A stretch of 64,000 bases of DNA, from positions 5,890,001-5,954,000 of the forward strand of contig NZ_LT629793.1 in the NCBI RefSeq assembly GCF_900105735.1. Direction: 5' to 3'. Under the pieces are notes generated by a model that was given only the letters and a program-made list of their open reading frames with translations, ran no database searches and had not been told where the DNA came from. This DNA is from Pseudomonas yamanorum (GTDB lineage Bacteria > Pseudomonadota > Gammaproteobacteria > Pseudomonadales > Pseudomonadaceae). Below are positions 13,858-23,958 of this stretch, in pieces (position 1 is the stretch's first letter; each line of letters starts with the position of its first letter). The translations under genes and the position numbers were made by a program.

Positions 13858-16800
13858 TCAGGGCTTGTCTACATCGTGATACTCACCGCCATATCCATCT
13901 CCCACCCGCCAGACGATGTCGTGGTTTTCATTGGTCCATTCCGACGGTTTCAGCGAGTACTTGTAGTCCTCTGAGTTACGGTTATTCCCGTCGCCGATAA
14001 AGTCCGGATGGTCCCGCCGATGGTCGCCACCACGAATACTGGAGCGGGCATCCCACTCTTCCTTGCGGAAATCAAAAATACTCTGGTCCTGCGGCGCATC
14101 CCGCTGGCCCCAGTCGGACAGATACGTCTGCAACCACACATATGCCTCATCCCCGTTGGGCTTGAGCAATCCGTCCTGCTTGAAGTCCTGGATCTGGTTC
14201 CAGTTCTGCATCGAAATCTTGTGCAGCTTGTGGGACTGCACCGTGCTCAGGATCGCCCCGACAAACGACAACGCGCCGGAGATCAAAAAGCCCACCGGAC
14301 CCAGGAACGGAATGATTCGCCCGGTCACCCCCAGCGTGGTGAGTACGCCGCCGCCAGCCGCCACCAGGCTGCTGACGCCGCCGGCCATGGACAGTGAGCC
14401 GGAGGCGATTTTTACCGGGTCTTTCTCGCGCACGCCATCACGCAAGGTAAACGCCGCCTGGACCACACTGATCACACCGCCCGCCACGTCGGTGGCCATG
14501 CCGATCACCTTGATCGCGCTGCTGGCGAACTTCGCGCCAAAGCCTGCACCGGCCACGCCACCGCGGCTGGCGATGCCTTTTTCGATCCCTTCCTGGACCT
14601 TCTTCGCACCTTCGTCGCTCCAGCCGCCGCTGTTGAGGGCCTTGCCCACGTCCTTGCCGTCGTCCATGGCCTGGTCGACGATGTCGAAGTACTTCTTCTG
14701 CACCGCCTCGGCGTCCTTGGGCAGCGCGTGGTAACCCTCGCCGGGCTTGGCCCACAGGTCGGGCAGGGAACGGTCGAAGCCCATCAGTTTGTAGGCGTTG
14801 GTGCCGCGCAGCTTGTCGTAGACCTTCAAGCCCAGCGTGGCGAAGTGTGAGCCGGTGCCGAGGAAGCCAAGGAAGTCGTTGGCGATGCCCAGGCGCTTCA
14901 TCGGCGTATCGGCGAGCTTGCCGCCCTGGCCCGCGAGTTGGTAGACGATCCGGCCCATCCCGATTGCGCCGCCCACCGAGCCGAGTACGCCGTTGTCCTT
15001 GAGGAAGTTGAGGTTCTTCACGAAGGCACTGCGGTTCTCATCGCTGAGGCCCGGCATGATTTCCTTGCTCACCGCCTTGTCGATGTCGCTGAAGCTGATC
15101 ACGCCGTTTTTCTGCCAGGTATCGCCGAGGGAAATCATCGCCTTGCCGAAGTCGGCGGCGGCGTTTTTGTCCTTGAGCAACTGGTCGACGAACTTCGAAT
15201 ACACCCCCAGCGCCTGGCGCGGCAGGCCGTCGGCGCCGCCCTTGAGCATCGACAGGATCGCCATGGTGTTGTCGGTGGTGGCCAGGGCGGTGTTGTCGTC
15301 GGAGATTTTGGTCGGGTCGTCCATCAGCTTTTCAACGGCGTCGGTGTAGCCGTCGATCTGCAGGTTTTGCAGGAAGGTGTCGGCCTTGGCCGGGTCGATA
15401 TCGGCCAGGGCGGTGTAGGCGGTCTGGATTTCCTGGGTGGCCAGTTCGGTCTTGCCACTGTCTTGCAGGGACTTGATGTATTGGGTGAAGTTCTCCGAGG
15501 AGGTGCTGTCGATCAGGCGCTGCCTGGTCTCGTCGACTTTCGGCTGGCCGCCGTCGACCTTGCCCAGGGCCGCGTCGTGGTTGGCCTTGATGTCGTGCTG
15601 GATGGTCGAGTCGCCGAGCAGGTCGTTGAGGGTCTGGTCGATGGCCTTGGTATCGAAGATGTTGTCGCGCACGTCCCGCGAGGTCACGTCGATGGGTGTG
15701 GTGGCAATGCCCTGGTTGCCGAACCCGTGCTCGGGAATGATCGACATGCCATTGTCGGCCATGCTTCGGGCTTCCACCGCCCGCAGGAACTTGGCGCGTG
15801 GGTCGTCCTTGCCGATGCTGCCGTCCTTGACCCCGGCGCGGTAGCTGTCCACCAGGGTTTTCATCGACAGGTCCTTCACCGACAGTGGGTTGCCGCTTTC
15901 GTCTTTCTCGGTGGTGGTCAGGTTGTCGACGGACACATCCTTGAGGGGCGGCAGGCCGTTGTCGGTGCGCAGCTTGTCGACGTCGGTGGTCTGCGCGGCA
16001 ATGTCGCTGCGGTAGCTGGAAATCTGCTCGAACAGCTGTGGGTTGCTGTCTTCCGACACCACGATTTTCTCTTCGCTGCCCCCCGGCTTGTGCTGGGTGA
16101 ACGCGATCAGGCCGGGGCCATAATCTCCGGCACCGCCAACGCTCATGATGTCTTCGGTGGAGGGCAGGTACGCCTCCGGAGCGGCGAGGGTGTAGCCGTC
16201 GCCCTTGGCCTTTTCGATGCCGGCCAGGGTCTGGCCCTTGGTGGTGTAGGTGGCGAAGGCTTCGGGGGTGATGTCCTTGGACACCACCAGCAATTTGCCG
16301 TCGGCCTGGTTGACCACGAGGATGCCGTCCATGGGTGTGTCGACCTTGCTGATGTCCCCCAGCTTCAGGCTGGCTTCGTCCTTGCGCAGCAGTGCCTGGC
16401 CGGGCAGGGACTGGGCGTTCTTGATGTAGTCGAAGGCCTGCGAGCCTTCGCTGGCGTGCACGGCGTGGAGGAAGTTGTAGAAGGTGCCGCCCGCATTGGG
16501 GTTGGGATTACTGAGATCGGCGCCGGGTTGCGGCAGGTCGGCTTCGGACTTGCTGATCATGTACTTGTGGCCCTGGTGTTCAAACAGGATCACCCCGGCG
16601 CTGCTGTCTTCGGACACCACTTTCAACTGACTGAAATCGAGGTCTCCCGGCAGGCTGGTGACTGCTTCATAACCCTTGGCTTTGCCGTCATTCAGCGCCT
16701 CCTTGGTCACCCCGGCCTGGGTGTAGGTGCTGAAAGCCTGGGGCGTGAGCAATTCGGAGATGACCAGGGTCTGGCCGTTTTCCAGGGTCACCTTGAGGAT

Positions 16801-17328
16801 GCCGTCTTCGGCCTTGCCCACGGATTTGATATTGGCCAGGCGTACGCCGTCGTCGTCCTCGCGCAGCAGTTGCTGGTCGGGATTCTTCAGGCTTTCGACG
16901 ATGGCCTTGCCGGCCGGGGTGCCCTGGGTTTCGGCCAGGGTCTGGAGGAAGGTGTACAGCGGCGTGCCTTCGTCGGGCCCGCCCTGGTTGACCGGGGCCA
17001 CGGCATGGCCGAAGCGCAGGTTTTTCAATACGTCGAAACCGTCCTGGGCGTTGGCTGCACCCTTGGCACTGATCTTGTATTTGGCGCCGTCCTGTTCGAA
17101 GTAGATCACCCCGGCGTCTTTGTCCTGGGAGATGACCTTGAGCTTGTCGATGTCGAGCTTGGCCGGGAGGGCGGTAACTTCCTTGTAGTCCTCGGGCTTA
17201 AGGGTTTTGTCGCCCGGCCCGGTGCTGGCCAGGACTTTGGCTTTGTTCAGGACGGCGTCGAAAACCCGCTCGGGAGCGTTGGGTTGATCGACGCGGGGGG
17301 AGGCGGATTTTTCGGGACGGGTGATCAT
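13858..17328 (-). CDS. NolX/HrpF-like T3SS translocator candidate, 1156 residues
   Basis: Large protein without signal peptide. The ATG at 17328 is chosen; a TTG 51 bases upstream is possible. The N-terminal third has about three diverged repeats built from LP..LD...LKV(I/V)S.D..AGVI.FE..G.KY.IS and DGIL.V...G..LV(I/V)S...TP.AF.TYT. A long polar middle region follows. The C-terminal quarter has glycine-rich hydrophobic segments (about 920-950 and 970-1035, including IIPFLGPVGFLISGALSF) and a polar tail. Hydrophobic C-terminus plus N-terminal repeats is the build of HrpF/NolX/PopF translocon proteins, although this one is longer than the usual 600-800 residues. Convergent with the T3SS operon. 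The family assignment is inference from build and context. Confidence 0.6.
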   Translation of the reverse strand: MITRPEKSASPRVDQPNAPERVFDAVLNKAKVLASTGPGDKTLKPEDYKEVTALPAKLDIDKLKVISQDKDAGVIYFEQDGAKYKISAKGAANAQDGFDVLKNLRFGHAVAPVNQGGPDEGTPLYTFLQTLAETQGTPAGKAIVESLKNPDQQLLREDDDGVRLANIKSVGKAEDGILKVTLENGQTLVISELLTPQAFSTYTQAGVTKEALNDGKAKGYEAVTSLPGDLDFSQLKVVSEDSSAGVILFEHQGHKYMISKSEADLPQPGADLSNPNPNAGGTFYNFLHAVHASEGSQAFDYIKNAQSLPGQALLRKDEASLKLGDISKVDTPMDGILVVNQADGKLLVVSKDITPEAFATYTTKGQTLAGIEKAKGDGYTLAAPEAYLPSTEDIMSVGGAGDYGPGLIAFTQHKPGGSEEKIVVSEDSNPQLFEQISSYRSDIAAQTTDVDKLRTDNGLPPLKDVSVDNLTTTEKDESGNPLSVKDLSMKTLVDSYRAGVKDGSIGKDDPRAKFLRAVEARSMADNGMSIIPEHGFGNQGIATTPIDVTSRDVRDNIFDTKAIDQTLNDLLGDSTIQHDIKANHDAALGKVDGGQPKVDETRQRLIDSTSSENFTQYIKSLQDSGKTELATQEIQTAYTALADIDPAKADTFLQNLQIDGYTDAVEKLMDDPTKISDDNTALATTDNTMAILSMLKGGADGLPRQALGVYSKFVDQLLKDKNAAADFGKAMISLGDTWQKNGVISFSDIDKAVSKEIMPGLSDENRSAFVKNLNFLKDNGVLGSVGGAIGMGRIVYQLAGQGGKLADTPMKRLGIANDFLGFLGTGSHFATLGLKVYDKLRGTNAYKLMGFDRSLPDLWAKPGEGYHALPKDAEAVQKKYFDIVDQAMDDGKDVGKALNSGGWSDEGAKKVQEGIEKGIASRGGVAGAGFGAKFASSAIKVIGMATDVAGGVISVVQAAFTLRDGVREKDPVKIASGSLSMAGGVSSLVAAGGGVLTTLGVTGRIIPFLGPVGFLISGALSFVGAILSTVQSHKLHKISMQNWNQIQDFKQDGLLKPNGDEAYVWLQTYLSDWGQRDAPQDQSIFDFRKEEWDARSSIRGGDHRRDHPDFIGDGNNRNSEDYKYSLKPSEWTNENHDIVWRVGDGYGGEYHDVDKP

Positions 17329-17452
17329 TGGTTCAGTCCATGTGAGGGGCGCACGAGGACTCGATACTAGGGTCTGCAAGTGGGTAAAAGCGGGTTTGTT
17401 GGCAACAAGTCACAAGCTTTCACGGGTGTGAAATTCACCGGACCTGCCGGGT

Positions 17453-17482
17453 GGATATCCGTTACCGAGGCAACGGATATCC
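17453..17482. terminator. hairpin downstream of the DUF1835-like gene
   Basis: Perfect 11-bp inverted repeat GGATATCCGTT (17453-17463) / AACGGATATCC (17472-17482) with an 8-base loop. It sits 10 bases beyond the stop of the 17493 gene on the minus strand and may terminate it. No T-run follows. The stem resembles the termini of the long intergenic repeats (ATATCCGTT). The rest of the 17329-17492 gap must hold the translocator promoter, but no hrp box is recognisable there. Confidence 0.45.
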
Positions 17483-17492
17483 CCGGCTTTCG

Positions 17493-18707
17493 TTAGAGAG
17501 GCCGGAGCTTGTAGGCGGGAACGAGATCCTCGTCAATCGTCCAGTGATCCTCGCCAGGCCGGATGCAAACACCGCCGATCCAGCGTTCCTGGGTGGCATG
17601 GTCCGGCCAGTAAGCCGTACCGCTTAGAACCTGACGACCCAACGCAGTCAGCGCCAACAAACGTTGAGGCCACGGCAGTTGAGTCTCGGACTCGATCAGC
17701 AACGGATTAGCACCGTCAATCAGTGGCCGCATCAGCGCATGGAACATCATGTCCCCCAGGTACGGCAGCGGTTCGCGCTTGCCCATCAACTCGGCAAACA
17801 CCCTGCCAAACGCCACAGGCCCGGCCTCATCCACGTAGTGCAGGGACAGGCGCTCGGTCAGTGACAAACCGTCCCGCACACCCGGTAACTCCTGCAACTG
17901 TCGACGCAACGCCGGGGCCAGGAAGGGCAGGGCTGTGTGGTTGCCCTGGGCCAGTTCCGCCAGCTTGACCGGCGAACTGTCGCAGTACGCCAGCCAGGCC
18001 TGCCGCGCCAGCTTCAGCATGTCCTCATCGACCCGCCGACGCTGTGGCCACAGCCACGCCAACACTTCAGGCGCCAGTTGGCCAATGCCGATAAAGCGTT
18101 GCACGCCGGGGATACGGTCGACCTCGATCAGCTCGAGCTTTTCAGGCAATTGCTCAAGCCCCGCCAGTGCACGAATCAGGAACAACTGATCGTAAGCATC
18201 CGCCTCACACCACAACACGCTATGACCGGCGTTGCCCAGTTGCTCAAGATGCTTGTATTCGTCTGCATGCCGGCGGGACACTTCGGGCTCGTCCATTGCA
18301 AAAACCTGGCTGATATAGCGGCTGCGAACGGCTTGGTATTGCTCGGCCGGAAGGTCCTGGACCGGGCCCATGCACAGCGGATCAATCAGCATCCGAAAGT
18401 GGCCCTTGAACCCCGCCACGCCCAGGCTGTGGGCAATGTCACTGCCGCAGCGCCAGTGGGTGGTGCGGGCTTCATCGCTCGCTTCGAAACCCGGATGGCG
18501 GGCGGCAAAATCCACTGCATCAACGTGAGCTTTAAGCTTGGGCCAGCTGGGGAACCCGAGTTCCTTGGCGATCAGCCATTGAGCCTCGGACAAGGTGGGC
18601 GTAGCAGCGGCATCGGCGCTTTTCAGGCGCAGCAAAAGCTCCTTGGCGCGCTTGCGTTGCTGCTCAAGGTTGATACGGCCGTTAGCGGACGAGAATGATT
18701 GCGACAT
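17493..18707 (-). CDS. DUF1835-like domain protein
   Basis: 404-residue cytoplasmic protein. Start 18707 has AAGGAGA 6-7 bases upstream. The N-terminal 70 residues (LEQQRKRAKELLLRLKSADA, AQWLIAKELGFPSWPKLKAHV) are an ankyrin-leader-like helical segment seen in many bacterial proteins. The rest (residues about 90-404: GSDIAHSLGVAGFKGHF, DPLCMGPVQDLP, HSVLWCEADAYDQLFLIRAL) matches the DUF1835 family pattern. Molecular function is unknown. Transcribed divergently from the phosphodiesterase gene; not part of the T3SS. Confidence 0.75.
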   Translation of the reverse strand: MSQSFSSANGRINLEQQRKRAKELLLRLKSADAAATPTLSEAQWLIAKELGFPSWPKLKAHVDAVDFAARHPGFEASDEARTTHWRCGSDIAHSLGVAGFKGHFRMLIDPLCMGPVQDLPAEQYQAVRSRYISQVFAMDEPEVSRRHADEYKHLEQLGNAGHSVLWCEADAYDQLFLIRALAGLEQLPEKLELIEVDRIPGVQRFIGIGQLAPEVLAWLWPQRRRVDEDMLKLARQAWLAYCDSSPVKLAELAQGNHTALPFLAPALRRQLQELPGVRDGLSLTERLSLHYVDEAGPVAFGRVFAELMGKREPLPYLGDMMFHALMRPLIDGANPLLIESETQLPWPQRLLALTALGRQVLSGTAYWPDHATQERWIGGVCIRPGEDHWTIDEDLVPAYKLRPL

Positions 18708-18899
18708 ACGATCTCCTTGCACAAACCTTGTCCGCTTTAAGGTTGGGAGTCGTAGAAATGTGATATTCAGTCAAGGTCTTGGGCGCAGCCCTTTCCGCGG
18801 ATGGTGGCGTAGATGGCGCCAGGCGGGAAATATAGGCAGTGCAATGATTGATTGCAAGCCGCCCGGCGTTGAGCGCCGGTGTTTGCACAGGAGACTTTC

Positions 18900-19364
18900 A
18901 TGAAAGTTGGTGTGATTTCCGATACCCACGGCTTGCTCCGCGCCGAGGCCCTGGCGGCCCTGGAAGGCTGCGAGCAGATTGTTCACGCCGGGGATATTGG
19001 CAGCCCGGAAATTCTTGAGTTGCTTGCCTCGATCGCGCCGTTGCATGTGGTGCGGGGCAATAACGACTTGGACGCGGCCTGGGCAGAGCACCTGGCTGAC
19101 CGTCTGGATTTCGAGCTGAATGGCTGGCGGGCGCTGCTGGTGCATGACATCGCCGATGTGCCGAAGGCGCTGGATCCGGGCATCCGGCTGGTGATTACCG
19201 GACACTCTCACAAGCCACTGATTGAGTGGCGCGGCGACCGGCTGTTTCTCAACCCCGGCAGTGCAGGGCGGCGCCGCTTCAAATTGCCGGTGACCCTGGC
19301 GCTGCTTGAGGTGCAGGAGAAATCCCTCAAGCCGCGGCTGGTGTCGCTTGAGCCCAAGCGCTGA
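18900..19364 (+). CDS. YfcE/MJ0936-type metallophosphodiesterase
   Basis: 154-residue calcineurin-like phosphoesterase. Start at 18900 with AGGAG 7 bases upstream. Metal-ligand motifs are in the standard order: SDTHG (residues 7-11), HAGDIG, RGNND, VHDIAD, and TGHSHKP followed by NPGSAGRRR. The family hydrolyses phosphodiesters with Mn2+, and the physiological substrate is generally unknown. Single gene, followed by a REP hairpin. Confidence 0.9.
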   Translation: MKVGVISDTHGLLRAEALAALEGCEQIVHAGDIGSPEILELLASIAPLHVVRGNNDLDAAWAEHLADRLDFELNGWRALLVHDIADVPKALDPGIRLVITGHSHKPLIEWRGDRLFLNPGSAGRRRFKLPVTLALLEVQEKSLKPRLVSLEPKR

Positions 19365-19389
19365 AGCATTTGTGGCGAGGTGGCTTGTT

Positions 19390-19417
19390 GTGGCGAGGGA
19401 GCTTGCTCCCTCGCCAC
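19390..19417. repeat. REP hairpin (GTGGCGAGGGAGC type)
   Basis: Near-perfect palindrome GTGGCGAGGGAGC-TT-GCTCCCTCGCCAC, preceded by a degenerate half copy from 19371. Same type as at 26547. Lies between the phosphodiesterase gene and fetA and may act as a transcription stop. Confidence 0.85.
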
Positions 19418-19475
19418 GGGGGACGTGCCCTGTCTTACCATTGCGTCTAAATCAGGAACAGGGATCATCAAGTCC

Positions 19476-20153
19476 ATGAGCGTATTAGTAGAAACCCGGG
19501 CGCTCACGCGTATGGACGAGCGCCGTCAGCTTCAACTGCTGCACCCTACGGATTTCCAGTTGCACCGCGCCGACCGTATCTCCATCACCGGCTCATCCGG
19601 CTCCGGCAAAAGCGTATTCCTGCGGGCACTTGCCTTGCTCGACGCGCCCAGTTCAGGGGAAATCCTCTGGCACGGCCAACCCATCGCCAACGCGCAAATC
19701 CCCCAGTACCGCAGCCATATCAGCTATCTCGCCCAACGCCCGGCGCTGATCGAGGGCACCGTGGAAGACAACCTGCGTTTCCCCTACAGCCTCAAGGCCT
19801 TGCACCACCTCAGTTTCGATGCGGAGGCCGTCAAGGCACTGCTGGCCCACGCGGGGAAAGAATCGGGCTTCCTGGCAAAAAACGCCGGGGACTTGTCCGG
19901 CGGTGAGTCCCAGGTGGTTTCGCTGATCCGTACCCTGCAACTCAATCCCGATGTGTTGCTGCTGGACGAACCCACCGCCGCTCTCGACCCGGCGTCATCC
20001 CGGGAAGTCGAGGCGCTGATCAACGCCTGGGTCGAAGCGGATCACGACCACGCCTATATCTGGGTGTCCCACGACCTTGAGCAGGCACAACGCATGAGCA
20101 CCACCCGCCTGCATATGGACGCCGGCGTGCTGACGAGGGCCGTGCAGCCATGA
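19476..20153 (+). CDS. fetA: ABC exporter ATPase, FetA/YbbL family
   Basis: 225-residue ATP-binding protein. Walker A GSSGSGKS at 39-46, signature LSGGESQ, Walker B VLLLDEPTAALD, H-loop SHDLEQAQ. Together with the downstream permease it matches the FetAB (YbbLM) transporter, described in E. coli as an iron exporter that raises oxidative-stress resistance. Length equals E. coli FetA. The stop overlaps fetB by 4 bases (ATGA). Confidence 0.88.
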   Translation: MSVLVETRALTRMDERRQLQLLHPTDFQLHRADRISITGSSGSGKSVFLRALALLDAPSSGEILWHGQPIANAQIPQYRSHISYLAQRPALIEGTVEDNLRFPYSLKALHHLSFDAEAVKALLAHAGKESGFLAKNAGDLSGGESQVVSLIRTLQLNPDVLLLDEPTAALDPASSREVEALINAWVEADHDHAYIWVSHDLEQAQRMSTTRLHMDAGVLTRAVQP

Positions 20154-20944
20154 ATTATCACGACCTCACGGCACTGGACATGGCCATCGCCGCCTCGCTG
20201 ATCCTGGTCAACGGCGCGCTGTCACTGCTGTTGCGCCTGGGCCTGGAGCGCCAGCTGTTCTGGGCCGCCGTGCGCACGGTGGTGCAGTTGCTGGCGATTG
20301 GTTACCTGCTGGGCTGGGTGTTCGAGTTCGCCTACTGGTACGTGGTGTTGCCGCTGATGTGCCTGATGACCCTGATCGCCGGGCTCTCGGCTGCCGGGCG
20401 TGGCAAGCGCACCTATGCCGGCCAGCGGGCTGACAGCATTGTGTCGGTGTGGGGCAGTTCGTGGTTGGTGACGGCTGTCGGCCTGTTCGCGATCATCCGG
20501 ATTCACCCGTGGTACGAGCCGCAGTATGCGATTCCGATCCTCGGGATGATTCTTGGTAATACCCTCACTGGTGTGTCCCTGGGGATTGAGCGCATGACCC
20601 AGGAACTGACCTCGGGGCGCAACACCATCGAGATGGTCCTGGCCCTCGGCGGTTCACGCTGGGAGGCGGCGCAGGATGCGATTCGCCAGGCGGTCAGGGC
20701 GGGGATGATCCCGACGCTGAACCAGATGACGGTGGTGGGGATAGTCAGCCTGCCGGGGATGATGACTGGTCAGGTGCTGGCGGGAGAAAGCCCGGTGGAC
20801 GCGGTGCGTTATCAGATCGTGATTATGTTTTTGATCGCTGCGGCGTCGGCGCTGGGCACGGTAGGTGCGGTGTTGCTTACCTACCGGCGGTTGTTTTCTC
20901 CGGGGCATCGGTTTTTGCGCTACCGGCTTGAAGAGCGGGTGTGA
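20150..20944 (+). CDS. fetB: ABC exporter permease, FetB/YbbM family
   Basis: 264-residue inner-membrane permease (UPF0014) with about seven hydrophobic segments. Characteristic stretches: GMILGNTLTGVSLGIERM, LALGGSRWEAAQDAIRQAVR, and TVVGIVSLPGMMTGQVLAG. Forms the membrane part of the FetAB exporter. Translationally coupled to fetA. A long composite repeat begins 38 bases after the stop. Confidence 0.9.
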   Translation: MNYHDLTALDMAIAASLILVNGALSLLLRLGLERQLFWAAVRTVVQLLAIGYLLGWVFEFAYWYVVLPLMCLMTLIAGLSAAGRGKRTYAGQRADSIVSVWGSSWLVTAVGLFAIIRIHPWYEPQYAIPILGMILGNTLTGVSLGIERMTQELTSGRNTIEMVLALGGSRWEAAQDAIRQAVRAGMIPTLNQMTVVGIVSLPGMMTGQVLAGESPVDAVRYQIVIMFLIAAASALGTVGAVLLTYRRLFSPGHRFLRYRLEERV

Positions 20945-21352
20945 CCCTGAGGGGGTAGGTTTTCTTGGGAGGCTCTATTGTGTACATATCCGTTTCTTCG
21001 GTCACGGCGGCTTATGGTTCCGCTCTTACAGCGGCTCACTTTGGAAAAGCCCCAAAGTAAGCAAAGGGCTCTGCCCCGCCTGTCGGCGCCTCGCTAGGGC
21101 TCGGCGTTCCCTCACTCCGGCATTGCTCCGCGGGCCGCCGCGACGGGCCATCCATGGCCCGGCGCGGCTAAACCGGCGTCCTGCCGGTTTACCCGCTCCG
21201 CAATACCTGCGTTCGGCCTCGGGCTTATTGGGGCAGTCAGATCAAGATCAAAAGCAAGAGCACAGCGGCCTACCGGCCGGCTTGAGTGTTAAAAGCAAAG
21301 GCGAGATCCAGAGCGAAAGCCAAATCTGAAGCTGATGCAACTCTGCTTTTCT

Positions 21353-21437
21353 GTGGGAGCTGGCTTGCCTGCGATGCAGACAACTCGGTTTTTCAGATAC
21401 ACCGAGGTGATGCCATCGCAGGCAAGCCAGCTCCCAC
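21353..21437. repeat. REP pair (REPIN) at the centre of the composite repeat
   Basis: Perfect 24-bp inverted repeat, 21353-21376 and 21414-21437, beginning GTGGGAGCTGGCTTGCC and ending with its complement, around a spacer with an inner dyad (CTCGGT / ACCGAGG). Confidence 0.9.
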
Positions 21438-21665
21438 ATTTGACCGTGCCCGCTTTTGATTTGGCTTTTGCTTTTGCTCTTCAACACTCAAGCCGGCCGG
21501 TAGGCTGCTGTGCCCTTGCTTTTGATCTTGATCTTGATCTTAGGCGCCCCGTTAAACCACGCTGGCCGAACGCAGGCTTTGGACCGTGGGCCGCCGTCCT
21601 GGGCCAGGGATGGCCCATGACGGCGGCCCACGGTCCAAAGCCGGAGTGAGCAACCGTGTCGAATC

Positions 21666-22763
<1,098 letters not shown>

Positions 22764-22898
22764 GGCACACCGAGCCTAAGCGAGGTGCCGAGTGGTGGGG
22801 CAAGAGCGTTTTGCTTACTTTTGCGCTGTTCAAAAGTGAGCCGCTGTAAGAGCGGAACCATAGGCGGCCGTTACCCAAATAACGGATATACACCCGGT

Positions 22899-23945
22899 TC
22901 AATCACCCACACCGAAATCCAGCATCACCTTCATCGCCCGGCTCTTGTCCGCCGCCAGTTCAAACGCCTTCACCGCCTCGCTGAACGGCACGGTGTGGGA
23001 GATCACCGGGCGCACATCAATCACCTGGCGATTCAGCAAATCCACCGCCTGGGCGAACTCCGAATGGAATCGGAAGGTGCCTCGCAGGTCGATTTCACGG
23101 CTTACCAAAAGGTTAAGCGGCAGCGAGACTTCGCCACCCAGGCCGACGGTCACCAGTACGCTGCGCGGGGCCATGCACTCCAGGCCGTTGCGCAGGGCCT
23201 GAGCGCTGCCGGAGACTTCGAACATCACCTCGAAGTAGCCTTTTTCGGCGGTGTAGGGCCTCAACGCGTCGGCGTCTTCCGCCAGATTATGGGTACGGCT
23301 GGCGCCCATTTTCTCGGCGCAGGCCAACGGCCCGGCGGCCAGGTCCACGGCGACAATTTCCCCCGCACCGGCGGCCCGCAGGCTGCCGATCAACAGGTTG
23401 CCGATAGGGCCGCAGCCGGTCACCAGCACTCGCTTGCCGAAGATCGCCCCGGCGCGCTGGATCGCATGCAAACCCACAGACAAGGGTTCGGCCATCGCAC
23501 CTTCGGCGAGGCTGACATGATCGGCCAGCAGGTGCGCCTGGTGCGTTTCGATCACCAGGGACTGTTGAAACGCGCCTTGCACGTGGGGGAAGGGCATCGC
23601 ACTGCCGTAGAAGCGCATGTTCAGGCAATGGTTCGGCAGCCCTTGATGGCAATAACGGCAACCCCCGCAAGGCCGCGACGGCGAGACCGACAAGCGTTGG
23701 CCGACTTTGAACGGGCCACCCTCGCTGCCCACGGCATCGATCACCGCCGACACTTCATGGCCCAGCACCATCGGCTCGCGCAGGCGTACGGTGCCGAAGC
23801 CGCCGTGCTGGTAGTAATGCAGGTCCGAGCCGCAAATTCCGCCCCGGGCAATGCGCACCCTCAGCTGGTCGGGGCCGAGGGTGTGAGGTTCGGTTTGCGG
23901 TTCTACCCGCAGGTCCTTCGAGGCATGGCAGACAATCGCGTGCAT
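22899..23945 (-). CDS. L-idonate 5-dehydrogenase-like zinc alcohol dehydrogenase
   Basis: 348-residue medium-chain, zinc-dependent dehydrogenase. Start 23945 has CGGAGAA upstream. Catalytic zinc residues: Cys38 (GGICGSDLHYY) and His63-Glu64 (GHEV). A structural-zinc cysteine cluster follows (CGGCRYCHQGLPNHC). NAD-binding motif VTGCGPIGNL. The GSDLHYYQHGG start region is typical of IdnD. Paired with the SDR gene upstream, it would interconvert L-idonate and 5-ketogluconate. Both genes share one strand (13 bp apart), with a LysR regulator divergent. Confidence 0.8.
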   Translation of the reverse strand: MHAIVCHASKDLRVEPQTEPHTLGPDQLRVRIARGGICGSDLHYYQHGGFGTVRLREPMVLGHEVSAVIDAVGSEGGPFKVGQRLSVSPSRPCGGCRYCHQGLPNHCLNMRFYGSAMPFPHVQGAFQQSLVIETHQAHLLADHVSLAEGAMAEPLSVGLHAIQRAGAIFGKRVLVTGCGPIGNLLIGSLRAAGAGEIVAVDLAAGPLACAEKMGASRTHNLAEDADALRPYTAEKGYFEVMFEVSGSAQALRNGLECMAPRSVLVTVGLGGEVSLPLNLLVSREIDLRGTFRFHSEFAQAVDLLNRQVIDVRPVISHTVPFSEAVKAFELAADKSRAMKVMLDFGVGD

Positions 23946-23958
23946 GAAATTCTCCGGG

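Noticed and set aside
14938..17370. Long open frame (about 810 codons) on the plus strand opposite the translocator gene
   Set aside because: Antisense to a coherent protein with recognisable repeats and hydrophobic segments; its own translation is low-complexity Gly/Val/Leu typical of GC-rich shadow frames.
17329..17492. Second hrp box upstream of the translocator gene
   Set aside because: Searched on the minus strand for GGAACC-N15-17-CCAC; no acceptable match.
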